A program made the translations under genes and the position numbers. Of a stretch of DNA of 64,000 bases, positions 1 to 8,348 are shown piece by piece. Each line of letters begins with the position of its first letter. The first letter of the stretch is position 1. Source of the DNA: Koleobacter methoxysyntrophicus (GTDB lineage: Bacteria > Bacillota > Thermosediminibacteria > Koleobacterales > Koleobacteraceae); contig NZ_CP059066.1 of NCBI RefSeq assembly GCF_017301615.1, forward strand, positions 1,471,001-1,535,000, given 5' to 3'. The notes under the pieces were generated by a model. That model was given only the letters and a program-made list of their open reading frames with translations. It searched no databases and was not told the DNA's origin.

Positions 1-476
1 CGATGATTATTCTTTCCCGGGAAATAGGGGAGATCTATTCGAATATTCCCCTGAAACCTGAATGGAAGCTGGAGGATACCAATAAAAGTAAAGGCAATAC
101 TGCCCTTGACCTGGGTGATGATGAGTTTACCTTAGGCAGACCCCACCCGATGATTGACTTGAACTTCAGGTGTGAAAGGATTTTAAAGGAAGTTGATGAC
201 CCCGAAACCGCCGTTATTCTATTAGATGTAGTAATAGGTTTCGGTGCTAATAAAGACCCGGCAGGTGAACTTGCACCGTGCATAAGGGAGGCCAAGAAAA
301 AGGTAGAAGAGCGGGGAGGTTACCTTTCGGTGATTGCGTATGTATGCGGAACCGACGGAGACCCCCAAAACCTGAAAGAACAGGAAGAAAAACTGAAACA
401 GGTAGGGGCTGTAATAATGCCCAGCAATTTTAGGGCAGCCAAATTTGCCGCTGAGGTTATAAAAAGACTGGCTTAG
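1..476 (+). CDS. FdrA/AllF-like protein, C-terminal part (cut by left window edge)
   Basis: This is the last ~157 residues of an FdrA-family protein. The frame is open to the window edge, so the real start lies outside. It aligns with the C-terminal third of the complete paralogue at 22415: both carry YSN-PLK, a DDEFT/EDEFT-GR/L-HPM-D block, VIG-G followed by DPA, and YVCG-D-DPQN. FdrA proteins have a succinyl-CoA-synthetase-like fold; E. coli FdrA is AllF, a subunit of oxamate carbamoyltransferase, which makes carbamoyl phosphate from oxalurate. The genes that follow (microprotein, DUF1116, cyclase, carbamate kinase, amidase) fit that chemistry. The true substrate here is inferred only. The downstream microprotein starts 11 bases after the stop, so they are probably cotranscribed. 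Confidence 0.85.
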   Translation, partial: MIILSREIGEIYSNIPLKPEWKLEDTNKSKGNTALDLGDDEFTLGRPHPMIDLNFRCERILKEVDDPETAVILLDVVIGFGANKDPAGELAPCIREAKKKVEERGGYLSVIAYVCGTDGDPQNLKEQEEKLKQVGAVIMPSNFRAAKFAAEVIKRLA

Positions 477-487
477 GGGGATTGTCA

Positions 488-658
488 ATGGATAAGATAA
501 ATGAACTATTTAACCGGGAGTTGAAGGTAATCAATATGGGGCTTGAGAGCTTTGCTGATGAATTAAAACAGCAGGGTGTTGAGGTTGTCCATGTAAACTG
601 GAAACCCCCGGCCGGGGGCAACGCCAGATTGGCAGCCATACTGAACAAACTTAAGTAA
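488..658 (+). CDS. stand-alone microprotein of the FdrA/DUF1116 system (56 aa)
   Basis: A 56-residue protein starts at ATG 488 behind a TTAGGGGGATTG ribosome-binding region and lies tightly between the FdrA-like and DUF1116 genes. Its core reads KVINMGLESFADELKQQG and then VVHVNWKPPAGG. The small gene at 23955 in cluster B has the matching pattern KVINIGLQQF, QG, then VHVDWRPPA. Conservation of this pattern, and of its place directly after fdrA in both paralogous clusters, argues that it is a real gene. I recall similar segments fused to larger FdrA or DUF1116 proteins elsewhere, which would make this a detached domain; that is from memory and unchecked. It may be a structural subunit of the carbamoyltransferase. 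No signal peptide or membrane segment is seen. Confidence 0.75.
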   Translation: MDKINELFNRELKVINMGLESFADELKQQGVEVVHVNWKPPAGGNARLAAILNKLK

Positions 659-676
659 AAAGGGGGATGAAATAAT

Positions 677-1921
677 ATGGACATCAATGCAGCGAATCAG
701 AAAGCCGTTGAAAAGGTATTGAATGCTCAGCCGGTCCTGGTTGATATTGGAATTGCAGGTGAAGTAATTCCCGGAATGACTAAGAAGACCATACTTCATG
801 CGGGTCCCCCTATAACCTGGCAAAAGATGTCAGGGCCTATGAGGGGGGCGGTAATGGGAGCACTTATCTATGAAGGGCTTGCCGGAGATATCAAAGAAGC
901 TGAAGAACTGGCGGCTTCAGGGGAAATAACCTTTGACCCCTGCCACCATCACAATGCTGTAGGGCCGATGGCAGGGATCGTCTCGGCATCTATGCCCGTA
1001 TTCATAGTGCAAAACAAAGCGGAAGGGAATTATGCCTATTGCACCCTGAATGAAGGATTGGGGAAGGTGTTGAGGTATGGAGCCTATGGCCCTGAGGTCA
1101 TACAAAGGCTGAAATGGATGGAAAAGGTCCTTGCTCCTGCTCTTAAAGAAGCCCTCGAAATTGTAGGAGAAATCAACCTGAAAAACCTGATAGCCCAGGC
1201 CATTCAAATGGGAGACGAATGCCACAACAGGAATAAAGCCGGCACTTCCCTGTTTATGAGGGAAATTGCGCCGGGGCTTGTTCAGACAAAGAATTCCCCG
1301 GAGACCATAGCGGAGATCTTCAAATTTATTTCAGGAAATGATCACTTTTTCCTGAATCTATCAATGCCTGCATGCAAATGCACGATGGATGCCGCCCATG
1401 GAATAGAGAATTCCACTATGGTAACGGCCATGGCGAGAAACGGGACAGAATTCGGTATAAGGGTCAGCGGTTTGGGGGACAGATGGTTTACAGGCCCTGC
1501 TTCGGTAGTTGACGGCCTTTACTTCCCGGGGTATTCTTCAAAGGATGCAAACCCCGATATAGGTGACAGCGTTATTTCCGAAACTGCAGGCATAGGCGGA
1601 TTTGCAATGGCTGCTGCACCTGCCATTGTGAAATTCGTCGGAGGGACAGCGAAGGATGCCATAAATTACACCCTCAGCATGTATGAGATAACCATAGCTG
1701 AAAACAATGCCTTCGGAATACCGGTCTTGGAGTTCCGCGGAACCCCGACAGGCATCGATATCAGAAAGGTCGTTGAAACCGGTATACTCCCTGCAATTAA
1801 TACAGGGATAGCCCATAAAAAACCCGGGGTAGGGCAGGTCGGTGCCGGCCTTGTAAAGCCGCCGGTTAACTGTTTTGAGGATGCGCTGGTAGCTTTTGCT
1901 GAGATGATGGAAAACAAATAA
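677..1921 (+). CDS. DUF1116 / AllG (YlbE)-like carbamoyltransferase subunit
   Basis: A 414-residue protein starting at ATG 677 behind AGGGGGATGA. It closely resembles E. coli YlbE/AllG: LHAGPP near residue 39, SGPMRGAV, CHHHNAVGPMAGI, NEGLGKVLRYGAYG, MGDECHNRNKAG, ARNGTEFGIRVSGLG, and an HK-GVGQVGAGLVKPP end. AllG works with AllF (FdrA) and AllH in E. coli oxamate carbamoyltransferase. No AllH-like (DUF2877) gene is seen here, so the microprotein at 488 may take part instead (inference). The His-rich CHHHNAVGP block is a plausible active-site or metal site. A paralogue of 417 residues lies at 25453. Likely cytosolic and cotranscribed with its neighbours. Confidence 0.88.
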   Translation: MDINAANQKAVEKVLNAQPVLVDIGIAGEVIPGMTKKTILHAGPPITWQKMSGPMRGAVMGALIYEGLAGDIKEAEELAASGEITFDPCHHHNAVGPMAGIVSASMPVFIVQNKAEGNYAYCTLNEGLGKVLRYGAYGPEVIQRLKWMEKVLAPALKEALEIVGEINLKNLIAQAIQMGDECHNRNKAGTSLFMREIAPGLVQTKNSPETIAEIFKFISGNDHFFLNLSMPACKCTMDAAHGIENSTMVTAMARNGTEFGIRVSGLGDRWFTGPASVVDGLYFPGYSSKDANPDIGDSVISETAGIGGFAMAAAPAIVKFVGGTAKDAINYTLSMYEITIAENNAFGIPVLEFRGTPTGIDIRKVVETGILPAINTGIAHKKPGVGQVGAGLVKPPVNCFEDALVAFAEMMENK

Positions 1922-1951
1922 AAAAAATAAAAAGATTTTAAGGAGGAATGC

Positions 1952-2737
1952 ATGATGAGTTTCTTAGACAGGGTTAAACTTTATGACCTTACACAACCGT
2001 TAAGTCATTTAACGCCGCCATGGCCTACCTATGAACCGTTACAGATAAAGTTTTTCAAAAGGCTTGCACCCAACGGGGCCAACGGCCAGCTGTTGACCCA
2101 CAGCAACCACGTAGGCACCCACCTGGACGGTTCCCTTCATTTTTGCACCCACGGCAGGGATATAGCCAGCATTCCGTTAAATGAGCTGGTAGCCCCCGGC
2201 GTAGTAGTAGACCTGAGCGATATAGCAGAAGACTACGGCATATATACATCAAAGGACATAATGGAGAGGGTAGAGGTAAAAAAGGGTGACATCCTCATAA
2301 TCCATACGGGATACCACCACTATTCCTGGGAACAGCCGGAAGCCGATGAGGTAAGGTATATGGTAAAGCACCCCGGCCCGACCATGGAATTTGCCAGATG
2401 GTGTAAAGAAATGGAAATAAAGTGGATCGGTGTAGACTGCGGTTCAGCAGACCATCCCATGAACACCAAGATAAGGGAATGGTGTCCGGCACAGGCTAAA
2501 GAAGCCGACAAATACCTCAAGGAGAAGTACGGCAAGGGCCTTGATGAAATGTTTCCTCCTGACCACTATCAATTAATGCACGTAGAGCTCTTCCCCTATG
2601 ACATAATCCATGCCGAGAACCTGGGCGGTGATATAGATAAGCTTCTGAACAAGAGAACCGTCATAGGCTGCTTCCCGTGGAGGTTCGTAGGCGGAGAATC
2701 CAGCATCTGCAGAATAGTTGCCTTCCATGAAGAATAA
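1952..2737 (+). CDS. cyclase-family metal-dependent hydrolase
   Basis: A 261-residue cyclase-family protein, the group that contains kynurenine formamidase and isatin hydrolase. The metal-site motif is HVGTHLDGSLHF, with His53, His57, Asp59 and His63; most relatives have a Pro where this protein has Ser-Leu. Further family blocks are GDILIIHTGY, GVDCGSADHPMN and FPWRFVGGESS. ATG 1952 and ATG 1955 are both possible starts behind AGGAGG. These enzymes hydrolyse cyclic or acyl amides, so ring opening of a cyclic ureide is a reasonable role in this operon. A paralogue lies at 24209, and a decayed third copy follows the amidase gene at 4668. Confidence 0.85.
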   Translation: MMSFLDRVKLYDLTQPLSHLTPPWPTYEPLQIKFFKRLAPNGANGQLLTHSNHVGTHLDGSLHFCTHGRDIASIPLNELVAPGVVVDLSDIAEDYGIYTSKDIMERVEVKKGDILIIHTGYHHYSWEQPEADEVRYMVKHPGPTMEFARWCKEMEIKWIGVDCGSADHPMNTKIREWCPAQAKEADKYLKEKYGKGLDEMFPPDHYQLMHVELFPYDIIHAENLGGDIDKLLNKRTVIGCFPWRFVGGESSICRIVAFHEE

Positions 2738-2751
2738 GGAGATGTGCCGTA

Positions 2752-3726
2752 ATGGGAAAAACTATAGTAGTAGCTCTGGGGGGCAATGCTATTCTCCAGG
2801 CCGGGGAAAGGGGAACAGCGGCAGAACAGAAAAGGAACATTGAAAACACCGTCAAACAAATAGTTAAACTGATTAAAGATAACCATAGAGTAATTGTAAC
2901 CCATGGGAATGGCCCTCAGGTAGGGAACCTGATGATACAGCAGGAGGCTGCAAAGGGGAAGGTGCCGCCTATGCCCTTAGATGTATGCGGTGCCCAGACC
3001 CAGGGGCAGATCGGTTATATGATTCAGAACTCCCTTGAAAATGAATTCAAAAGACTGGGCATAAACAAAAAAGCCGTAACCCTGATAACACAGGTGCTGG
3101 TGGACAAAAATGACCCAGCTTTTGCAAATCCGACGAAACCGGTAGGGCCTTTTTATACAGAAGAGGAAGCCAGGAGGGCTATGGAGGAAAAGAGCGAAAT
3201 CTGGATAGAAGATAGCGGCAGAGGATGGAGGAGGGTTGTGCCTTCTCCCGATCCCAAAGGGATTGTAGAAAGAGATATAATCAAGAGCCTGGTGGAGAGA
3301 GATTTTGTTGTAATAGCCTCCGGGGGCGGCGGTATCCCGGTTATTGAAGATGCAGACGGCAGCCTTTTAGGGGTTGAGGCAGTGATAGACAAAGACCTGG
3401 CAGGGGAGAAACTGGCCCATGAAGTAGGAGCCGATACCTTTGTAATCCTCACAGATGTTCCGTATGTTGCAATCAACTACGGGACGCCGTCCCAGAAAAA
3501 CCTGGAGAAGGTTACCCTGGCCGAGATGGAGGATTATAAAAAACAGGGCCACTTCAGAGCGGGCAGTATGGGGCCGAAAGTCGAGGCCGTATGCCGTTTT
3601 GTGAGAAGAGGAGGCAAGATGGCTGTAATTGCTTCCCTCGATAAGGCTGTCGATGCCGTTTACGGAAAAACGGGAACGGTGATTGTAAATAATACCGATA
3701 AGCAGCTTATTGAAAAAGCAGGGTAG
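2752..3726 (+). CDS. arcC: carbamate kinase
   Basis: A 324-residue carbamate kinase of the amino-acid-kinase fold. It has VALGGNAIL at the N terminus, THGNGPQVGNL near residue 50, GAQTQGQIGY, GRGWRRVVPSPDP, ASGGGGIPV, VIDKDLAGEKLA, LTDVPYVAINYG and GSMGPKVEA. It transfers phosphate from carbamoyl phosphate to ADP, giving ATP, CO2 and ammonia. No arginine deiminase or ornithine carbamoyltransferase genes are nearby, so its carbamoyl phosphate most likely comes from the FdrA/DUF1116 proteins encoded upstream. The start is ATG 2752 with AAGGAGATG upstream, 14 bases after the cyclase stop. A second carbamate kinase is at 20288. Confidence 0.95.
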   Translation: MGKTIVVALGGNAILQAGERGTAAEQKRNIENTVKQIVKLIKDNHRVIVTHGNGPQVGNLMIQQEAAKGKVPPMPLDVCGAQTQGQIGYMIQNSLENEFKRLGINKKAVTLITQVLVDKNDPAFANPTKPVGPFYTEEEARRAMEEKSEIWIEDSGRGWRRVVPSPDPKGIVERDIIKSLVERDFVVIASGGGGIPVIEDADGSLLGVEAVIDKDLAGEKLAHEVGADTFVILTDVPYVAINYGTPSQKNLEKVTLAEMEDYKKQGHFRAGSMGPKVEAVCRFVRRGGKMAVIASLDKAVDAVYGKTGTVIVNNTDKQLIEKAG

Positions 3727-3768
3727 TCTTCGGAGCATTTTGATTACGTCAGGGGAGGTTGAGGCGAA

Positions 3769-4659
3769 TTGAAGGAATTCGTAGCTGCCGGGGTCCAGAT
3801 TGCTGTAAAACCCAATGATATAGAATATAATACCGAAAAGGTCATATCGTGGTTTGAGAAGGCCGTTAAAGAAAACGGAGCAGAGCTTGTGGTTTTCCCT
3901 GAAACCGTTACGACGGGATTTACCCCAGGGATGACGCCGGAGGAGCTGTATGACCATTTGAGCCCAATAGCTGAGTCGATATCGAAAATCTGTGATGCCG
4001 CCGGGAAACTGAAATCCCATATAATATTCCCCACATATGAAAGGGGGCCCGAGAGAGGTGTTGTTTACAACAGTTCCCTGTTAATTGACGATAACGGGAA
4101 GCTGCTGGGAACCTACAGGAAAACTCACCTGTTCCCTACCGAGAGGATCCAGGGAGGGGGATGGTCCACAGCGGGCAGTCAGGCACCCGTTTATTCCACA
4201 AAACTCGGGAAAATCGGGATGATTATTTGCTATGATGGTGATTTCCCTGAGCTATCAAGGGTCTTAGCTATCAAGGGGGCTGAAATAATAACGAGGCCTT
4301 CTGCCCTTTTGAGGAGTTTTGAAATATGGGATTTAACCAACAGGGCAAGGGCATATGACAATCACGTATATGTAATCGCCGTGAATGCCGTTGGCCCTGA
4401 TGCGGGAAATTATTATTATTTCGGACACAGCATGATAGTTGATCCTATTGCAAGGAAGTTAGCTCAGGGAAGAGGAACTGAAGAGATAATCTATTCAAAG
4501 CTCGATCCTGACCCGATAAAACGGGTCACTTATGGGGCAGATTCACCTATGATTTTTGACCATGTAGAAGACCGAAACCTTTCGGTTTACGGAGAAATCA
4601 TGACTGAAGCGAGATGCCCCTTTGAACCAGCAGAGAGGATTCCATATAAAAAGGGATGA
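3769..4659 (+). CDS. nitrilase-superfamily amidase (carbon-nitrogen hydrolase)
   Basis: A 296-residue carbon-nitrogen hydrolase with the full catalytic triad: Glu45 in VVFPE, Lys118 in YRKTH and Cys154 in IICYDGDFPE. The start is TTG 3769 behind GGGGAGG. The family includes N-carbamoyl amidases, omega-amidases and aliphatic amidases, all releasing ammonia from an amide or ureido bond. In this operon a probable job is deamidation of the amide acid left after carbamoyl transfer; hydrolysis of the ureide itself is an alternative. The cluster B paralogue at 21340 keeps the same triad. The C terminus (VEDRNLSVYG, EPAERIPY) is also shared by both copies, which suggests the same or closely related substrates. 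Confidence 0.9.
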   Translation: MKEFVAAGVQIAVKPNDIEYNTEKVISWFEKAVKENGAELVVFPETVTTGFTPGMTPEELYDHLSPIAESISKICDAAGKLKSHIIFPTYERGPERGVVYNSSLLIDDNGKLLGTYRKTHLFPTERIQGGGWSTAGSQAPVYSTKLGKIGMIICYDGDFPELSRVLAIKGAEIITRPSALLRSFEIWDLTNRARAYDNHVYVIAVNAVGPDAGNYYYFGHSMIVDPIARKLAQGRGTEEIIYSKLDPDPIKRVTYGADSPMIFDHVEDRNLSVYGEIMTEARCPFEPAERIPYKKG

Positions 4660-4667
4660 TTGCTTCT

Positions 4668-4772
4668 CTACACCCCCGGCAGGGATATAGGGTGCATTCC
4701 GTTAGATGAGCGGGGAGATAAGCACCGGGGCAATCCGGTATCTGCTGTATAGTCACTTTCCATAAAGAATAA
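4668..4772 (+). pseudogene. internally deleted relic of a cyclase-family gene
   Basis: Two blocks match the cyclase gene at 1952. About 4669-4712 matches ~2143-2186 (shared GGCAGGGATATAG, then GCATTCCGTTA-ATGAG). About 4730-4772 matches ~2696-2737, the 3' end of the gene (AATCC-G-ATCTGC, then TTCCAT-AAGAATAA). The ~510 bases between them in the intact gene are missing. Frames are broken, so this is a dead remnant. It implies that the cluster once had a second cyclase copy after the amidase gene, or that a duplication has largely been deleted. Confidence 0.75.
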
Positions 4773-4783
4773 GCAGAGAATAA

Positions 4784-4809
4784 GGGCGGGGATAACCTGC
4801 CCTTTTTTA
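4784..4809 (+). terminator. intrinsic terminator after cluster A
   Basis: Stem GGGCGGG / CCTGCCC (one G-U pair) with a 5-base loop, followed by six T. It lies after the amidase gene and the cyclase relic and probably ends the cluster A transcript before the PucR gene. Confidence 0.7.
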
Positions 4810-4842
4810 TAACGCATATGAAATTATAATTAATACTGACTG

Positions 4843-4960
4843 GATACTTTACTCGAGAAACGATAAGCCCGGTTTTGAATGTATGAAACAATAACAAATC
4901 CCGGAGCAATTATTTAGGGTTAAAAACTATGGATGGTGGAGGGTCAAATCGGTTTTTATA
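4843..4960. repeat. dispersed repeat, copy 1 (degenerate)
   Basis: TACTTTACTCGAGAAACG followed by ATAAGC-CGGTT-TGAAT resembles the copies at 25208 and 9775. The distal part GGTGGAGGG, then TTTTTATAA, resembles GGTGGAGGG-TGCCATTTATAA of copy 3. No plausible gene is present. With the relic and the terminator, this accounts for most of the gap 4660-5050. Confidence 0.5.
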
Positions 4961-5050
4961 AAAGATTTTGTTCCAAATTTAAATTAATGAAGGATTTCCT
5001 CTTTCTTTGTAGAAATTATACAAATATAAGTACTTGAAAGGGGAATAGCC

Positions 5051-6727
5051 TTGAAACGAGAACTGGGCATAACGGTCAGAGATGCACTGGAAGAGAAATT
5101 ATTAGGGAAAACCAGGGTTGTTGCCGGCCATAAGGGACTTGAAAGGGTTATTACCCAGGTTAACATTATGGAGGTCCCTGATATTTTAAACTGGGTAAAG
5201 GAAGGGGAACTCCTTTTAACAACGGTTTATTCTATTAAAGATGACAAACGGGCCCTTGAAGAGTTGATTCCCAAACTGAACGAAAAAGGCCTTGCCGGCC
5301 TCGGGATAAAACCCGGCAGATACATTAAGGACATACCTGTGGAAATGATTATCCAGGCCGATGAGTTAAATTTCCCTCTTCTAGAGCTTCCCTTTGAGGT
5401 GTCTTTTACTGATATAATTAATCCTGTACTTAATGAAATTTTTAATAAACAGGCAGCTTTTTTAAAACGTCTTGAAGACGTACACCAGAAATTTATGGAT
5501 GTAGTGCTGGAAGGAGGGGGCCTGCAGGAAATAGCCGATACCCTATCAACAATAGTCAATAATCCTGTTTTGATTAAAGATTATATCTCCGAAAATACGG
5601 CATTTTCATCCTGTAACATTGAAGGCCTTAATCTACGGGATCTGTTCCATGAAGCAGACGAACAGATGCCTTTGCCGGATTACGAAAGGTTTTTTTACTG
5701 TTATGACGAACTGGAGGGCAAAAGGGTTAAGAGGGTTATAACCCCTATAGTTGCAGGCAAAAAGGATTATGGGGCAATATATGTTTGGGAGATTAAAGGT
5801 TCCCTCAGAGGCTATGATTTCAGTGCCATTGAAAGGTGTTCAACCATAGCGGCCCTGGAAATGATTAAGGAACAGGCAGTAGTAGAAGTAGAAACCCGTT
5901 ATAAAAACGAGTTCATAGATGACCTGCTGTCAGGAGACATACGGTCCCAAAAGGCGGCTTTAGAACGGGCCAGGTTTTTCAATTGGGACCTTACCAGAAC
6001 ATATACAGTAATGATCATAAGTTTCTTAAATCTGGACCCATTTTTCAACGGTGATGGGAAAGGGGATATATTGCACCAAAACCAAAAAAACAGGGTGCTG
6101 AGATATGTTCATGCGGTTTTACAGAATAAAAAGATAAATGCCATTATCGGAAACAAAAGCGACAGCATTATCCTTCTCCTTCCGGCGGGAGGAGTGACGG
6201 GACGGGAAGACATAAAGGCGGCAGTTTTTAACCTGGCCGGACAATTTCTAAAGGCCATAGATCAGGGCGCCCCTGATCTTAAAGCGGTTATAGGGATAGG
6301 CAGGCATTATTCAAGCGTTCTGGAATTATGGAAGAGCTTTCAGGAGGCCAAAAAGGCCGTTGAAATAGGGAAAAACGTATCAGAGGGGAGGATAATCCAT
6401 TTTGATGATTTAGGGGTTTTTCGCCTCCTGTACAATTTTGCGTCAGATAAAGAAATAAGACAGTTCTATGACGAGTTTGCACGACCCATTGTGGAATACG
6501 ATAAAAAACACGGGACTGAACTCACAAAAACCCTGGAAACCTTTTACGAATGCAACGGCAACCTGAAAAAGGTTTCTGAAAAACTGTATACCCACTATAA
6601 TACAATTCTTTATAGAATCCAACGGATTCAGGAGATAATAGGGGTTAACCTGGAAAAGGCCTCAGATCGCTTAAGTGTCGAAATAGCCTTAAAACTTATG
6701 AAGGTCATGGAGTATAAGCAGACTTAG
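5051..6727 (+). CDS. PucR-family transcriptional regulator
   Basis: A 558-residue regulator starting at TTG 5051 behind GAAAGGGGAA. The N-terminal PucR domain (~1-125) has RDALEEKLLGKTRVVAGHKG, VNIMEVPDILNW and LLLTT. A middle GGDEF-like region follows (~290-420). The C-terminal PucR helix-turn-helix (~490-550) has ECNGNLKKVSEKLYTHYNTI and YRIQRIQEI. PucR proteins control purine and ureide catabolism in Bacillus and relatives, so this one probably senses a pathway metabolite and regulates cluster A. It sits at the 3' end of cluster A; a paralogue (33256) sits at the 3' end of cluster B. No terminator was recognised after the stop. Confidence 0.9.
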   Translation: MKRELGITVRDALEEKLLGKTRVVAGHKGLERVITQVNIMEVPDILNWVKEGELLLTTVYSIKDDKRALEELIPKLNEKGLAGLGIKPGRYIKDIPVEMIIQADELNFPLLELPFEVSFTDIINPVLNEIFNKQAAFLKRLEDVHQKFMDVVLEGGGLQEIADTLSTIVNNPVLIKDYISENTAFSSCNIEGLNLRDLFHEADEQMPLPDYERFFYCYDELEGKRVKRVITPIVAGKKDYGAIYVWEIKGSLRGYDFSAIERCSTIAALEMIKEQAVVEVETRYKNEFIDDLLSGDIRSQKAALERARFFNWDLTRTYTVMIISFLNLDPFFNGDGKGDILHQNQKNRVLRYVHAVLQNKKINAIIGNKSDSIILLLPAGGVTGREDIKAAVFNLAGQFLKAIDQGAPDLKAVIGIGRHYSSVLELWKSFQEAKKAVEIGKNVSEGRIIHFDDLGVFRLLYNFASDKEIRQFYDEFARPIVEYDKKHGTELTKTLETFYECNGNLKKVSEKLYTHYNTILYRIQRIQEIIGVNLEKASDRLSVEIALKLMKVMEYKQT

Positions 6728-6741
6728 AGAAAGCGAAAATT

Positions 6742-6845
6742 GATGCAATATTACATCAAAGGTAATCATTTAAATAATGACTAAATATTTGAAAAGTATT
6801 ATGCGATGCTATATAGCATCAATATGTGATTTAAATTAGCATCGC
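6742..6845 (+). promoter_or_regulatory. palindromic upstream activator-type sites
   Basis: A perfect 16-bp palindrome GATGCTATATAGCATC lies at 6805-6820. A related imperfect one, GATGCAATATTACATC, lies at 6742-6757. GCGATGC (6803) and GCATCGC (6839) form a further inverted pair. These lie ~70-175 bases upstream of the sigma-54-type promoter at 6916, where enhancer-binding activators normally bind. The regulator itself is not in the window. Confidence 0.6.
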
Positions 6846-6915
6846 CAGATTCTTTTAACATCACACCATTACAGTTCTTTGCTGTCATAGACAGACTCAA
6901 GCAAAGAAACAAGTC

Positions 6916-6931
6916 TGGCACAGAAATTGCA
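6916..6931 (+). promoter_or_regulatory. sigma-54 (-24/-12) promoter
   Basis: TGGCACAGAAATTGCA matches the sigma-54 consensus, with exactly ten bases between the invariant GG and GC. Transcription would start near 6942, about 40 bases before the CoA-transferase gene. E. coli atoDAEB, of similar content, is also sigma-54 dependent through AtoC. Confidence 0.8.
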
Positions 6932-6982
6932 ATATGTATTTGTGAATTTTTTTGCTGAGTTTATTATAATGGGGGTGCTATT

Positions 6983-7636
6983 GTGGAAAAAATCCGGTCT
7001 ATTAAAGATGCAGTTGAGAGAATTAAAGATGGAATGACCGTAATGGTGGGCGGCTTTTTAGGGGTAGGTACGCCTGAAGCCCTTGTGGATGCCCTTGTTG
7101 CAAAAGGAGTAAAAAATCTTACCGTAATTTGCAATGATTCCGCTTTCCCAGACAGAGGTATCGGAAAACTTATCGTCAACAAGCAGATTAAAAAGTTAAT
7201 TACATCCCATATCGGGACAAACCCTGAGACGGGAAGGCAGATGAATGAAGGTGAAACAGAGGTAGAGCTGGTCCCGCAGGGCACCCTTGCCGAGAGGATT
7301 AGAGCGGCTGGGGCAGGCCTGGGTGGAATCCTAACACCGACAGGGGTAGGGACCATAGTAGAACAGGGCAAGAAAAAGCTAGAAATTAATGGAAAGGAAT
7401 ATTTGCTTGAATTACCTATTAAAGCAGATATCGCTTTGTTAAAAGCAGAAAAAGCTGATAAAAAAGGCAATCTGATTTACAGGAAATCAGCGAGGAACTT
7501 TAACCCCATAATGGCTACTGCTGCCGACTTTGTTATAGTTCAGGTTGACGAAATCGTAGATGTGGGAGAGATTGACCCTGATGATGTAATGACTCCCGGA
7601 ATCTTTGTCGATATGATTGTAAGGGGGGATAATTAA
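6983..7636 (+). CDS. 3-oxoacid CoA-transferase, subunit A (AtoD/ScoA-like)
   Basis: A 217-residue alpha subunit of a family I CoA-transferase. It shows [64 protein letters not shown] and [15 protein letters not shown]. The start is GTG 6983 behind a GGGGGTG site. With subunit B it moves CoA between an acyl-CoA and a short-chain acid such as acetoacetate, butyrate or, conceivably, malonate. The stop overlaps the start of subunit B by one base. The sigma-54-type promoter and the AtoE-like carrier suggest uptake and activation of a short-chain acid. Confidence 0.92.
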   Translation: MEKIRSIKDAVERIKDGMTVMVGGFLGVGTPEALVDALVAKGVKNLTVICNDSAFPDRGIGKLIVNKQIKKLITSHIGTNPETGRQMNEGETEVELVPQGTLAERIRAAGAGLGGILTPTGVGTIVEQGKKKLEINGKEYLLELPIKADIALLKAEKADKKGNLIYRKSARNFNPIMATAADFVIVQVDEIVDVGEIDPDDVMTPGIFVDMIVRGDN

Positions 7637-8298
7637 TGGATAAAAAGGCAAGAAGGGAATTAATAGCAAAGAGGATAGCAAAGGAGTTTAAAGATGGTGA
7701 TATAGTCAATCTGGGGATAGGTATGCCTACACTGGTAGGGAATTTTGTCCCGGATGATGTGGAAATTATACTGCAGTCGGAGAACGGTTTTGTCGGCCTC
7801 GGACCGGCTCCTGCACCGGGAGAAGAAGACCCTGATTTAACTAATGCCGGAGGGCAGCCGGTAACGATTAAACCGGGTGGAGCCTTTTTTGACAGTGCTA
7901 TGTCTTTTTCGATAATAAGGGGCGGCCATGTGGATGCTACAGTATTGGGGGCTCTGGAAGTAGATGAAAAAGGGAACCTGGCTAACTGGATGATACCCGG
8001 GAAGATGGTACCCGGTATGGGCGGGGCTATGGACCTGGTTACTGGTGCCAAAAAGGTTATTATTGCTATGGAGCATACGGCTAAGGATGGTTCTCCCAAG
8101 ATACTTAAAGAATGCACACTCCCCCTTACTGGTAGAGAGGTTGTAGATCTAATCGTCACTGATATGGGGGTAATGGAAGTAACCGATAAGGGAATCGTTC
8201 TGAAAGAAATAGCTCCCGGCCTTACTGTTGAAGATGTCCAAAAAGCTACAGAAGCCAAACTTATAATAGACGAGAACCTGAAGGAAATGGAGGTTTAA
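7636..8298 (+). CDS. 3-oxoacid CoA-transferase, subunit B (AtoA/ScoB-like)
   Basis: A 220-residue beta subunit. It contains NLGIGMPTLVGNFVP near the start, the SENGFVGLGPAP block whose Glu carries the CoA thioester in this family, GGHVDATVLGALEVD, MVPGMGGAMDLV and LPLTGREVVD. ATG 7636 overlaps the TAA of subunit A, so translation is probably coupled. It forms the active heteromer with the preceding protein. Substrate preference cannot be read from the sequence. Confidence 0.93.
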   Translation: MDKKARRELIAKRIAKEFKDGDIVNLGIGMPTLVGNFVPDDVEIILQSENGFVGLGPAPAPGEEDPDLTNAGGQPVTIKPGGAFFDSAMSFSIIRGGHVDATVLGALEVDEKGNLANWMIPGKMVPGMGGAMDLVTGAKKVIIAMEHTAKDGSPKILKECTLPLTGREVVDLIVTDMGVMEVTDKGIVLKEIAPGLTVEDVQKATEAKLIIDENLKEMEV

Positions 8299-8348
8299 AA
8301 ATTAAGTCTTTCACCAACCGGGTATTTTGAAAAAGGAGGCGCAACTTA

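Noticed and set aside
3367-4020. Long minus-strand frame of 217 residues
   Set aside because: Antisense to carbamate kinase and the amidase; no recognisable motif.
4598-4909. Minus-strand frame of 103 residues
   Set aside because: It is antisense to the cyclase relic, and part resembles the antisense frame of the intact cyclase gene, so it is a by-product.
7533-8258. Long minus-strand frame of 241 residues
   Set aside because: Antisense to both CoA-transferase genes, which have clear family motifs on the + strand.
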